Below, piece by piece: positions 19,801-25,630 of a stretch of 35,086 nucleotides of DNA. Both the position numbers and the translations under genes were made by a program. The number at the start of each line of letters is the position of its first letter. Position 1 is the stretch's first letter. Under the pieces are notes generated by a model, which was not told where the DNA came from, ran no database searches, and was given only the letters and a program-made list of their open reading frames with translations. Source of the stretch: Myxococcales bacterium (lineage in GTDB: Bacteria > Myxococcota_A > UBA9042 > JABWCM01); the NCBI GenBank assembly GCA_013360285.1, contig JABWCM010000025.1, forward strand, positions 1 to 35,086, written 5' to 3'.

Positions 19801-22800
19801 GGTGCCGGCGACCTGCGCGAATAGTGCTCCATTGGTTGGGTGAAATACCCGCACCGTAAACGAACCAACTGGAACGTTTTCGATTGTTAATTTCCCAAAG
19901 AAGTCGGTTTTTCCAACATTTGTGTAATAGTTTCCAATTGGTGCGCGCAAAATATGAACTGTTGCGTTGGTCGCGGGTGGGCCGTTTGTAAAGTTGGCCG
20001 TTACTTTCACAGATCCAAGGCTGACCAGCGTCAGATTTTTCACAGTTGTTTCGTTTTCCAGGATCTGGACCGTTGCTGACACTGGAATTCCGGTTTTTGG
20101 TTCGGTCGCTTTTACCGTGAAAATACCGAGAGGCATATCCGTGAATGTGAAGGCACCTCCGGAGTCGGTGTTGACAGAACGAGAGAAGCCGTTCGCTGTT
20201 ACTTGTACGTTAACACCGACTGCGGGGCTACCGGCGCCGCTAAATACCGTTCCCGTAAGGATGCCGGTCGGCTCGATCACGATGGTTACCGGGGTTGCGA
20301 CTCCCGCTTGAACGGCGACGGACGCAACACCCTTGAGACCCGTGCCTAGCGGATTGGGAACGGTTGCGGTTAGGACGTAAGAGTCTGGAATAAGGCCGAA
20401 AAATCCGAATTCGCCATCCTGGCTGATGTTGGCAGTGAGCGGATACAGAACGGACGTTCCTTCTAACTTAACCGTGCCGATGCTCACGACAGTTGTATCT
20501 GGGCGTTTCACGACACCGAGTATCAGGCCCAAATCATTGAAAATAATGTCTTCAGTTGAAGATGCATTGAGTGGATCAGGAAATGAACCGTTGTTGTTAT
20601 CGGACAACTGGTTTGACACCGGGTGTTTTGCGTAGACGACGTATCCCTGACGAGGTACCGCAACACTTGACCCGTTGTTGTTCAAGGTCGGGGTGAGCGA
20701 ATAATCTCCGGCTCCGTTGGTCCAGCGAACATGAGTACGGCCGTAGTACGGGCTATCACTTTTGAACGTGACAGAACAGGACGGAACAGTGGTAACAGCG
20801 TCGCCTTCAAAAACGGTGCCGCTGACAGTTCCGTCTATTGGCGGCAAGGAAGCGAGACCACTTACGCCATTGGCGGGTACATCGAAGTTTATGATGTTTG
20901 CAATATCGGTCGCCGTCATTCCCGTCAATGCTTCGGGCGGGAGTTGCCACAAACGTTGTGCTGTCGCTTGCGCGGAATTTCGGCTGGTTTGTTGGGCAAC
21001 GAAATGAAGCAACACGATTTTCGTACCCGGTGCAATGTCCAGATCCTGCCACTCCAAGCGAGCCCGACCATAACTACTGGTCAACGTCCACTCCGCCGTA
21101 TCCGCGGAATCGACTGCCCCGTCGCCGTCGAATACCATTGCAACTGCGGGCAAATTCGATGTTAGAAATGGATCCGCATCAACGTTGTCGTCGACTACAA
21201 CCCAGCCGTCGTCAGCTTCAAGAATGTTGTCGCCCCCACCAGTGGAAATGATCCGCGGTTCGTAATTATAGGTAAAGCCGCCAGTAACCGCGGAGATGTA
21301 GCGATAATGTGTGTCGAGGCGAACACTTACGGTCTGCATGGCGCCGGTTGGATTTTCAATGATGTCCATGTATCGCGCAAAGTAGCCGTCTAACGGTATA
21401 AACAGCTTGCGTGTAACTTTCAGGCCGTCAGGACCATTACCGGGAATACTAACTTGGCGCCCCCCTAGCTCAAGGGTTCCGCCGGTTCCGACAAACAGTT
21501 CAGCTTCGCCGGACGAACCGGTAACATAAAGAACTGACGCGCCGCGATTTGCGCCGTTATCGCCACGAAATACGGCGGTCGTTCCGTCGCGCAACTCGCC
21601 GGTTTTTTGCACGCCAAAGTCGAAGTTGTTGGCGTCATAATATTGTGTTAATTTAACAACGCTGGGTGATTGGCCTGGCGGCGGTGGAGGCGGCGGTGGC
21701 AATTGATTTTGTGACATCTCGATGTCGACTTGCACGATTTGCCCATCGAACGCCATGAAACCACCTGCGGTACCCGCTTTTTGTTCGCTGGTTTTGGTCG
21801 CAACCACCGAGAACGTACCTTGTGGCACATTGGACATCTGGTAAAAACCAGAAAGATTGGTTGTCGAAAATTGATTGGGCGCGCCTTCCACATCTGAATC
21901 AAGCGTTACGCTAGCGTTGGAAACGGGGCTGCCATCGGGATTGAGTACGTAGCCGTTAACGTAGCCAGATCCGGTCATAGTGAGATTCTGGTTAAGAATC
22001 TGTCCGTGGGAGCTGAGAATCAACCCAAACTTGCCTGCACGCAGTGTTCCTACGGAATCGTAAACACCCAATTTGTATGGGCTTTTGGCGATCGCGACGA
22101 GTTCAAAAATGAACACTCCGTCTGTGCCAGTTGTGAACACCCGTTCTGTAGGTGAAAGTTTCACTTTTACGTTCGACGCCGGAGTTGCGCCGTCAGAATT
22201 ATAGATAATGCCCTGAATTGTACCTGCGGGCTCAAGTTTCACTGTTACGTTAACGGTTTCGCCCGCCAACACGCTTGATGACAACGAGCCACCTAGCAAC
22301 TGTTGTGGGTCGTTTGCAGACACTGAAAATCCACCGGCAGGAATATTTGTAAATGTGATTTTGCCAGTTGCGTCGGCGTTTCCTTGTTTAAATCCGCCGT
22401 ATTGAGTGGTGCCATATAGGGAAACTTTTGCGTTTGGCATCGGCAGGTTACCGGCGTCGGTTACCGTCACAACAACTGACCCCATGCCGTTCAGAGTGAC
22501 ATTTGCAGTAAATGTCACATCGGGCGTGTCTAGGACTTTGAACGTCTGCCCTTTGTCTCCGTTTGACGGCTTTGTTGCAACAACCGTGTATGACCCGAGT
22601 GTGACATAGTCAAACTGATATTTTCCGTCGTTTCCACTGGTTGTAACGCGGCCACTTGGATTTAAGGTAATGTTTGCTCCCACAACAGGAGTCGAGCCAT
22701 TTGCCTCAAATACCGTACCAACTAGGGTGGCGGCGGGTGTTAACACGACGTCAATTATTTTTACGTCGCCATCCGCATCGATCGAGCCGTTAACGTAGCC

Positions 22801-24780
22801 TCCAAGTCCGGAAACAGCATCGGTTGCTGAAACGCTAAAGTTGCCGACGTAGACGTCGTCGAAAGAAAATTCGCCGTTTTCGTTCGTAATTGCTGTGGCT
22901 TGGCCGCCGAACATGCTTTGACTGTTCAGTTTGACTGTGGCTCCTGGTATTGCAGCACCGAGAGCGCTTTTCACTGTTCCGATAATGCTTCCGACGCCGA
23001 GATAGCTGATATTTGCCTTGACGGTTTGATTCGTGTTTGTGATCTGTGCGGTTGTGCGTCCGCGATTACCAGAGCCGTCATTTGCTTCAAGCGTGTACAC
23101 ACCAAGCGGCATGTAACCGAACCGAAATTGGCTGAATAAGTCGGTATTGTCGGACGCGCTCCCTGGCCCGGAAATGACGGACACTGGTACCGCAGGTCCG
23201 ACCGGAGTTGTGAGATCGGTTTTAAAAACTGTACCGAGAAGAGTACCGGAGGGCTTCAGATGAATGTCCACTGCCACCGAGTCGTTTTCCGGTAGTGTCC
23301 CCGTCGCGTATGCACGGAGACCAGTGTTGGGATCGATGGCTTCAAGCACCAACGTACCCGGTGCGAGTTGTGATGCGGAGTAGAAGCCATCCATCCCTGA
23401 GTTGACAAATCGTTCGTCCTTCTTTTTAGCGCCCTTTTTAACAATGGGGCCCGACGTCGATGGTTGAGCCACTATTTTAATGTTGACGTTCTTAACTTTC
23501 TTGCCTGTAGGGCCAAAAACGGTTCCCGCAACGACTCCTACCAGCGGTTTGAGCTGGATAACGCCCACATTTGTGATCCCATTCGACACGGGTGCGAATT
23601 CGGACGATACGTTTTCAAACACCTTTCCAGACAGAATTCGCCGCGCTGTTGCTCGTATATTGCCTTGGTCGGCGGCAACAAATGGCATTGTGAAAACGCC
23701 TGCACTGTTGGTGGATGTAACAAACTTGTCCAACACGATAACGGTCGCTAGCGCGACCGCAGCGCCTGTTTGATCGACTACTGTTCCGGAAACTGTAGTT
23801 GTTAAATTAAACTGAAGTGGGTCCAGTCCAAAACTAATTTCAGTGCCGTCAATAATGCCGTCGTCGTCGGTGTCAGCGTTAAGTGGGTTGGTTCCCAAAA
23901 ATACTTCTTTCCCGTCAATAAGCCCGTCATCGTCCGTATCTGGTTTGAACGGGATGGTGCCGTAGAGCGCCTCTTCGTCTTGATCGAGAATATCGTCGCC
24001 GTCCGAATCGACCGAATAGATATTCGTTCCGCGAACAAATTCCTCAAGGTTGGTCAGGGTATCACCGTCGTAGTCGACGAGTGCGTCGGATGGATCATTG
24101 GGATTGAGTTTATTGGCGACCTCATATTGGTCCGTCATTCCGTCTTTGTCTGCATCGTCGGGAATCAGCAGCCGAATTACGGTCGAGGCCAACAAGCCTT
24201 CGTTTCGTGCGGTGATGATGACCTCCCCTTTTTTGTGTGCAGTAACCACGCCGTCCTGCGTTACGCTTGCGATTGCCGGATTGCTCGAGGTCAACAACGT
24301 CCCGTTTTCTGTTCCCTTTACCGATCTCACCGAGCCATCGGGGTAAAAAGCGATCACGATAAGGTCCGACGTCTGTCCTTCGACAACAAGTGTCGGTGCC
24401 GTGGGGGCGATGTTTAGGGACAAAGGCGGAGCGATATATTCGCCAAACGCAAACGACCCGAATTTCGTTTGACCGTTTTGGGTTAGCGTTGAAAACGGGG
24501 TCATTCCCTGAGTAATGACGCCATTTTTGACACACTGAACGCGGGCGCGGAAAAAGCCCGGCTCCCACGGAACATTGCCGAGCGCCCATGTCCCGTTGGG
24601 GTTCACTTTTGCTGACCGGTTGGCCAAATTGACTGTGCAACTCTCATCCAGTTGCTGGGCATTCGCCAAGGGCGTTGCGACAACCGCAAGGGCGAAGGCA
24701 ACAACGGCCCACATACCCCAATAAGACAGGGAGGTCTGGCTCGCCCTGTTCGCCGTTATCCGAGTCGACTTGGAATTCAT
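10867..24780 (-). CDS. Giant exported multidomain matrix-like protein (about 4637 residues)
   Basis: The start is ATG 24780 with AGGAGG 5 nt upstream; an upstream in-frame ATG at 24879 lacks a ribosome site. A signal peptide (about 1-42, ending PLANA) exports the protein. Approximate order: Ig-like BIG-type region (80-200); TSP3 calcium repeats (205-327); carboxypeptidase-regulatory-like domains (330-1013); an eight-proline linker; an unrecognised beta-rich domain (1040-1313); more regulatory-like domains (1313-1670); four Ig-like domains (1672-2066); a von Willebrand A domain with MIDAS motif DSSGS (2074-2270); IPT/TIG (2350-2433); TSP3 (2435-2737); then alternating jelly-roll-like domains, CTDC repeats, TSP3 blocks and six eight-cysteine modules (2757-4434); finally a fibrinogen-like domain (4437-4637) ending in a proline run. 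No sortase, PEP-CTERM or transmembrane anchor is visible. A surface or released adhesin or matrix protein is likely; no enzyme domain was recognised. An 18-bp palindrome lies upstream. Confidence 0.93.
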   Translation of the reverse strand: MNSKSTRITANRASQTSLSYWGMWAVVAFALAVVATPLANAQQLDESCTVNLANRSAKVNPNGTWALGNVPWEPGFFRARVQCVKNGVITQGMTPFSTLTQNGQTKFGSFAFGEYIAPPLSLNIAPTAPTLVVEGQTSDLIVIAFYPDGSVRSVKGTENGTLLTSSNPAIASVTQDGVVTAHKKGEVIITARNEGLLASTVIRLLIPDDADKDGMTDQYEVANKLNPNDPSDALVDYDGDTLTNLEEFVRGTNIYSVDSDGDDILDQDEEALYGTIPFKPDTDDDGLIDGKEVFLGTNPLNADTDDDGIIDGTEISFGLDPLQFNLTTTVSGTVVDQTGAAVALATVIVLDKFVTSTNSAGVFTMPFVAADQGNIRATARRILSGKVFENVSSEFAPVSNGITNVGVIQLKPLVGVVAGTVFGPTGKKVKNVNIKIVAQPSTSGPIVKKGAKKKDERFVNSGMDGFYSASQLAPGTLVLEAIDPNTGLRAYATGTLPENDSVAVDIHLKPSGTLLGTVFKTDLTTPVGPAVPVSVISGPGSASDNTDLFSQFRFGYMPLGVYTLEANDGSGNRGRTTAQITNTNQTVKANISYLGVGSIIGTVKSALGAAIPGATVKLNSQSMFGGQATAITNENGEFSFDDVYVGNFSVSATDAVSGLGGYVNGSIDADGDVKIIDVVLTPAATLVGTVFEANGSTPVVGANITLNPSGRVTTSGNDGKYQFDYVTLGSYTVVATKPSNGDKGQTFKVLDTPDVTFTANVTLNGMGSVVVTVTDAGNLPMPNAKVSLYGTTQYGGFKQGNADATGKITFTNIPAGGFSVSANDPQQLLGGSLSSSVLAGETVNVTVKLEPAGTIQGIIYNSDGATPASNVKVKLSPTERVFTTGTDGVFIFELVAIAKSPYKLGVYDSVGTLRAGKFGLILSSHGQILNQNLTMTGSGYVNGYVLNPDGSPVSNASVTLDSDVEGAPNQFSTTNLSGFYQMSNVPQGTFSVVATKTSEQKAGTAGGFMAFDGQIVQVDIEMSQNQLPPPPPPPPGQSPSVVKLTQYYDANNFDFGVQKTGELRDGTTAVFRGDNGANRGASVLYVTGSSGEAELFVGTGGTLELGGRQVSIPGNGPDGLKVTRKLFIPLDGYFARYMDIIENPTGAMQTVSVRLDTHYRYISAVTGGFTYNYEPRIISTGGGDNILEADDGWVVVDDNVDADPFLTSNLPAVAMVFDGDGAVDSADTAEWTLTSSYGRARLEWQDLDIAPGTKIVLLHFVAQQTSRNSAQATAQRLWQLPPEALTGMTATDIANIINFDVPANGVSGLASLPPIDGTVSGTVFEGDAVTTVPSCSVTFKSDSPYYGRTHVRWTNGAGDYSLTPTLNNNGSSVAVPRQGYVVYAKHPVSNQLSDNNNGSFPDPLNASSTEDIIFNDLGLILGVVKRPDTTVVSIGTVKLEGTSVLYPLTANISQDGEFGFFGLIPDSYVLTATVPNPLGTGLKGVASVAVQAGVATPVTIVIEPTGILTGTVFSGAGSPAVGVNVQVTANGFSRSVNTDSGGAFTFTDMPLGIFTVKATEPKTGIPVSATVQILENETTVKNLTLVSLGSVKVTANFTNGPPATNATVHILRAPIGNYYTNVGKTDFFGKLTIENVPVGSFTVRVFHPTNGALFAQVAGTMTSHGQVVDISALVPIDQPPTVTLTAPIAGLSVFEGALFGVSATATDDLGINRVEFLSNGQIISTDYAAPYSASVSVLKPAGSDTVAISARAVDTAGNMTTSSAVNVTVIKDTTLPVVSVTAPAANAQLIEGTTVNVSVNATDNVSVKSVEFLVNGAVFATDSAAPFAANYFIPTNYADGGTTPLTFTANAVDPAGNIGTGSVNINVVPDQPPTITLTSAPLSGSNLIEGTSVAFNSTASDDVGVQVDLVVNGAVVQTRTQAPFNFTYVVPQADQVTNPISVFLKARDTQNQTAQTATLSYTIIDDALPTVSVTAPSAAAQLKEGTTVAITANASDDLGVTKVEFFIDDTSVGIDGSAPYTGTGQIPSGVGGQPVSIRAVATDTIGQTNTAEILPTRLDDLIGPTVCTITSPTNASIISVGPSDVMIVVDSSGSAGDSSGADVDGDGIVDSILKAEIVAAKELLNFLDSTTTKVGVVEFESNAFLRQALTHDFSKAEAALNLILSGGPSGGTNFVAAMQVATNELVGLNGRRSAIPVQLFMSDGSATAPTAELTRAKDGGIIVNTFAVGASASSTILSQMAQETGGVFTQVTNPSQLVDILPSIALFGLDALGVGVNAVDETAVKKVEIHAFSEDGTLDITVTDTKAPFTGVIPLPNIATSIEVTLIATAYDFGDNALESAPVVVTILPAVNDPEIVKINPMIGAANDTVEIFGKFMEPLANNNTVTFNGITANITSASKIKLVVKAPVSTSGPVVVTCEGIESNGVVFQYDADKDGLVDETEVTLGTNPNDTDTDDDGVNDGVEVLTTQTDPLNSDTDGDGLLDGFEVTYGFNPLVPGQEGQDPDNDGLDNLGEQSAGTHPLDNDTDNDTLTDGAEVNTHGTSPLLVDTDNDGLTDPFEINNGLNPLVPGDGLLDPDNDGLTNLKEQQNNTNPNNPDTDGDTLSDGLEVNTHGTNPTKVDTDNDGLNDNIELGLGTNPKVFDTDADGLGDGAEVNTHNTNPLVKDSDGDTLSDGTEVNTYGSNPLSTDTDSEGLLDNQEVQYGTNLKNPDTDGDTLTDYEEIFIFLTDPKKADTCVIKVCDENGCVLEQDPDPFCCAISNYDEPFSGIDNAGYTFEGGGGGCTWQVRTTGQKHSEPAALWYGNLATNNFNCGTTSGTARSPLITLPNRDGNRMTFWVWMDTEHTMSYDQLRVRVKVLGGSTTEVWTKQSYINGGGPSQWREQEVILDGFKGKTVQLEFFFNSVDGIGNSGQGTYVDDILITASCPETPCTEDSDCADATACTTDTCGGEIGCLNTFLVCNDSTACTTDSCDPTLGCVFNPIICNDNNACTTDSCDPLTGCKFTAAVCNDNDLCTTDTCNSTTGCVFTPMNCSDNDDCTIDGCSEGVCSYMFEQTPECCLVEDYAQNFDTASDFVVQNNNDFSKWQVFTTGLAFSAPNALYYGNTATLNYNNGTTNGSASTPYMELADYEGSRLVFRARLHIDTFYDKLTLFVDEVQGPNLPDISTEVWTQQTYFAQGPQQIWRKQVVSLDAFQGKTVRFRWFFDTQNSSSNSGQGIFLDNVALEINCDAVDSDEDGLSDTQEPNYGTDPNDPDTDDDGLLDGFEVANGFDPLNPGDGGNDPDNDGLDNLAEQAAGTDPNNPDTDDDGLTDAEEINGTYGPTTDPLNPDGDYDGLSDGDEVITYGTDPADSDSDDGGRTDGEEVNIDGTDPLNGTDDVYCGNGTCDGEDHCRNCEVDCGPCPLCEVPTCADPTRTFFVGGPNANACDTITDEATCLTAYHVGQHGATTCHWFGSGCYGCGPGNTNGGNTQCVNTCVTADAPAPPCPNDPSRTIFVGTMYDSPCHTYANDPVNCAKAYHWGYGPNPTSCWYDFTANDCRGCGKENQDDGVCTDTCSPQPICEGDPSRTIYKPGPYESGCFDFNNKEDCEKAYHMGKSGVASCAWDEEGQQCYGCNDRNESGTGWNTAGCVNECRLCNKPYCNNGEVCSGTTACTDGVCVGNKVMVCSDVPNDCDDNDACTVDSCDPELGCINTPIDCDDGNACSQDACDPGFGCYAVGSGGDFFEDFESGALDWTTETLNSSVIGWQLTTASGGFAPVDFGTTVYGTPNNGGTLGYEFSALTSPILNTSGGGSLSFLTYQSNESGGFDAEQVEYSPDGGLSWAVLISSSDPVWSIQQQWIPVSVEIPTELGSTTARIRFVYNTGDGCCGPEDIVGWFVDDIQVLSVMGGNPCDDNNACTTDICDPEVGCSHEAVDCDDLSICTTDSCDPDIGCINNPDLCDDGDACTNDLCDADLGCQGTEPLICDDGDACTMDSCDTVLGCMFDAVDCDDADNCTLDYCDTNFGCSYFDDSCDDGDFCTVDSCGLEGCTHEPSLSIECLVDSDGDGLSDDDEALLQTDPFDPDTDEDGLLDGFEVNNGFDPLAGGEENLDDDSDGLTNLEEQDLGTEPLVDDTDGDGLLDGEEVLTTLTDPNNPDTDGDNLADGDEIATFGTDPTQIDTDAGGRTDGQEILADGTDPTDGGDDFACGNGTCDAPESCGNCPVDCGECLDCDQPTCDGDPTRTIYAGHMLDSSCQKFDNDQANCELAYHKGNKGVSSCFYDTDSGNCRGCGLSNENDGACVNTCGTPVAVCENDPSRTLYVKGPYSNACQTYNGQPASCLAAFHHTWNAETASCWYDFATDECRGCGGYREGDGQCTNTCAPSVVCEGDPNRTVFAGYGGSNACQQYTDQQSCEQAYHLGQSGPASCQWDAEAGCRGCGTFRRGQAGDGVCVNTCDVCSIPPDGSTQALAAQSCYEISQNTVVMGIGYYWIDSNGGSTDDAVYTACDFTTAGGGWTKVNDLSEEQVNAFFSGGQQMLKCDDQGFGHIVSPELSAQWSWSGPMQKVAGVWMVNGLPLLCGDNPEGNGACLSSWGFGCSDGPGGVNKLYPGLVDTPSLQCGGTSTAHTQNMFSICGDNNYSGYTIWVREIFIPPPPPPEN
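10870..11470 (-). other. Fibrinogen-like C-terminal domain of the giant protein
   Basis: The final 200 residues start GSTQALAAQSCYEI and contain GYYWID and ACDFTTAGGGWTKV, matching the fibrinogen C-domain start (SC.EI, Y.I, CD..T.GGGWT). The remainder is Trp/Gly/Cys-rich (WGFGCSDGPGG, SICGDNNYSGYTIWVRE). In eukaryotes and some bacteria such domains bind acetylated sugars or proteins. Here the ligand is unknown, and the second half is divergent. Confidence 0.65.
11480..12160 (-). repeat. Second triplet of the eight-cysteine module
   Basis: Three more units with the same signature (DPTRTIYAG, DPSRTLYV and DPNRTVFAG; AYHKG, AFHHT and AYHLG; three CRGCG) follow a second TSP3 block and a second CGNGTC segment. 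They end just before the fibrinogen-like domain. The TSP3-CGNGTC-triplet order is the same as in the first copy, indicating duplication of the whole segment. Confidence 0.8.
12675..16000 (-). repeat. Thirteen CTDC-type (slime-mold-like) cysteine repeats in three clusters
   Basis: Units read C(N/D)D...CT.D.CDP..GC..., the pattern of the Dictyostelium CTDC repeat (PF00526 type). Five lie at about 15605-16000, two at about 13630-13850 and six at about 12675-13120. The first cluster mostly uses CND, the others CDD, so the clusters probably expanded separately. Jelly-roll-like domains, another TSP3 block and the first eight-cysteine triplet lie between them. Coordinates enclose all three clusters. 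Confidence 0.8.
13890..14580 (-). repeat. First triplet of an eight-cysteine module (DP-RT / AYH / GCG)
   Basis: Three units of about 70-78 residues share C..DP(S/T)RT.(F/Y), a Cys near a Tyr/Phe-rich strand, C..AYH.G....(S/T)C.(W/Y), C.GC and C(V/T)(N/D)(T/E)C. They follow a CGNGTCDGEDHCRNCEVDCG segment. I do not recognise this module. Eight conserved cysteines imply four disulfides per unit. Confidence 0.8.
16570..17475 (-). repeat. Central thrombospondin type 3 repeat block of the giant protein
   Basis: About 300 residues of near-continuous GTNPxxxDTDxDGLxDGxEV units follow the IPT/TIG domain; many end with TNP or TDP. This is the longest TSP3 run in the protein. Further blocks lie at about 14660-15090 and 12230-12670. 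Confidence 0.88.
17965..18570 (-). other. von Willebrand factor A domain within the giant protein
   Basis: The MIDAS metal-site residues are all visible: DSSGS in DVMIVVDSSGS, the Thr of GGTNF and the Asp of LFMSDGS. A calcium-type loop (DVDGDGIVD) is inserted just after the first MIDAS strand. Such domains mediate metal-dependent protein binding, as in integrins and matrix proteins. Confidence 0.88.
19765..23800 (-). repeat. Carboxypeptidase-regulatory-like (CNA-B/SdrD-type) domains of the giant protein
   Basis: Repeated units read (G)TV(F/Y)..(G).PV..A.V.L......TTTxxxGxFxFxxVxxGxYxVxAxxP, each about 85 residues. There are about eight before an eight-proline linker near 21690 and about four more after the unrecognised beta domain. 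Alternating units carry Gly-Ser-Val/Thr transitions. The family usually forms stacked beta sandwiches in surface stalks. Confidence 0.75.
23800..24165 (-). repeat. N-terminal thrombospondin type 3 (calcium-binding) repeats of the giant protein
   Basis: Successive DxDxDGxxD and GTNPxxxDTDDDGxxDG units (for example DADKDGMTDQYE, DTDDDGLIDG and DTDDDGIIDG) form a TSP3 block of about 120 residues directly before the first carboxypeptidase-regulatory-like domain. These acidic loops bind calcium in known members and stiffen extracellular stalks. Confidence 0.85.
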
Positions 24781-24880
24781 TCGGTCCTCCTGGCCGTTCC
24801 GCCTGCCTGTTTTTCGGAGTTGATTGTGCAGACGGAAACGGTGTTCACCTAACTTACTTAAACTAACAGAGACGGGCATG

Positions 24881-24898
24881 TTTCGTTATGTAACGAAA
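24881..24898. promoter_or_regulatory. 18-bp perfect palindrome (TTTCGTTATGTAACGAAA), candidate operator
   Basis: TTTCGTTA and TAACGAAA flank a 2-bp centre, 100 bp upstream of the giant gene's start and 36 bp after the stop of the 216-residue exported protein. Its exact symmetry and position suggest a dimeric regulator's site. A weak mRNA hairpin is the alternative; with no T-run behind it, a terminator is unlikely. Confidence 0.4.
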
Positions 24899-24934
24899 TC
24901 ACGAATGCCGACCCCACGTGTTATTAACAGGCCG

Positions 24935-25585
24935 TTAGTTCTTCTTCTCGTACTTTTTTCTGACGCCTTCAATGATGTAAGTATAAAAGACGTCTTTTTC
25001 GAGTTCGTTTGTAAGACCCCACCCGTCTTTCGTTTTCTTCATCGCAAACTCTGTGACACGCGAAGAGCCGTTGGAACGCACATTTTCATATATCGCCACA
25101 ACGTATTCGCCGTAGTAAATAACCTCAAGCAACTGAACGCGCGTTACCGATTTGTAAAAACGGGCGACCTTTTCGACGGCCTCGGGTTGTTTCATCATCT
25201 CTTTTACTGCCGCGCGATCACCTGGTGCAAATCCTTCCAGTATCCAATCGGCGTCACCAGCCATGTTGGCACCGACAACCCCCCGATAGGCATCTTCCGG
25301 GGTGGCCCGACTCCATTTGTTTCGTGCTACGGGATGCACCACATGCGGCTTCTCATAACGATACCCGGTGTAAGTTACTGTCACCGGGTTTATTTTGATA
25401 CCGGTCGCCGGATGGAACTTTACTTCAAGCTGCTGTGGAGTTGCCGGCGCAGCGGACGAAGTTTTAGGTTGAGCCTGAACTGTGGCTGCGACCATTACAC
25501 CTGCGAATACGAAAGCGCTAATTCCACTCAGCAGGACATTTCGTGCGTTCACTCTTTTGTAACCTTTTGACACTTTTTGCCTCAT
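24935..25585 (-). CDS. Exported protein of unknown function (216 residues)
   Basis: I take ATG 25585 as the start (MRQKVSKGYKR); a GTG at 25618 in the same frame has no ribosome site. A basic region and hydrophobic core ending VQAQ predict a signal peptide of about 35-38 residues. The mature part has no cysteine. It reads as a short beta region (EVKFHPATGIKINPVTVTY) followed by an alpha/beta part with AEDAYRG-like sequence (TPEDAYRGVVGANMAGD) and a beta-rich end (VIYYGEYVVAIYENV, GWGLTNELEKD). This resembles small NTF2-like exported proteins in shape, but I see no family signature. It lies 45 nt after the 1070-residue gene and 154 nt before the giant on the same strand, so it may belong to the same secretion or surface unit. 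Confidence 0.82.
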   Translation of the reverse strand: MRQKVSKGYKRVNARNVLLSGISAFVFAGVMVAATVQAQPKTSSAAPATPQQLEVKFHPATGIKINPVTVTYTGYRYEKPHVVHPVARNKWSRATPEDAYRGVVGANMAGDADWILEGFAPGDRAAVKEMMKQPEAVEKVARFYKSVTRVQLLEVIYYGEYVVAIYENVRSNGSSRVTEFAMKKTKDGWGLTNELEKDVFYTYIIEGVRKKYEKKN

Positions 25586-25630
25586 CGTCTCGTCTCGGAA
25601 ATTGGCGGATGTTGTCACGGGTGTTACGTG

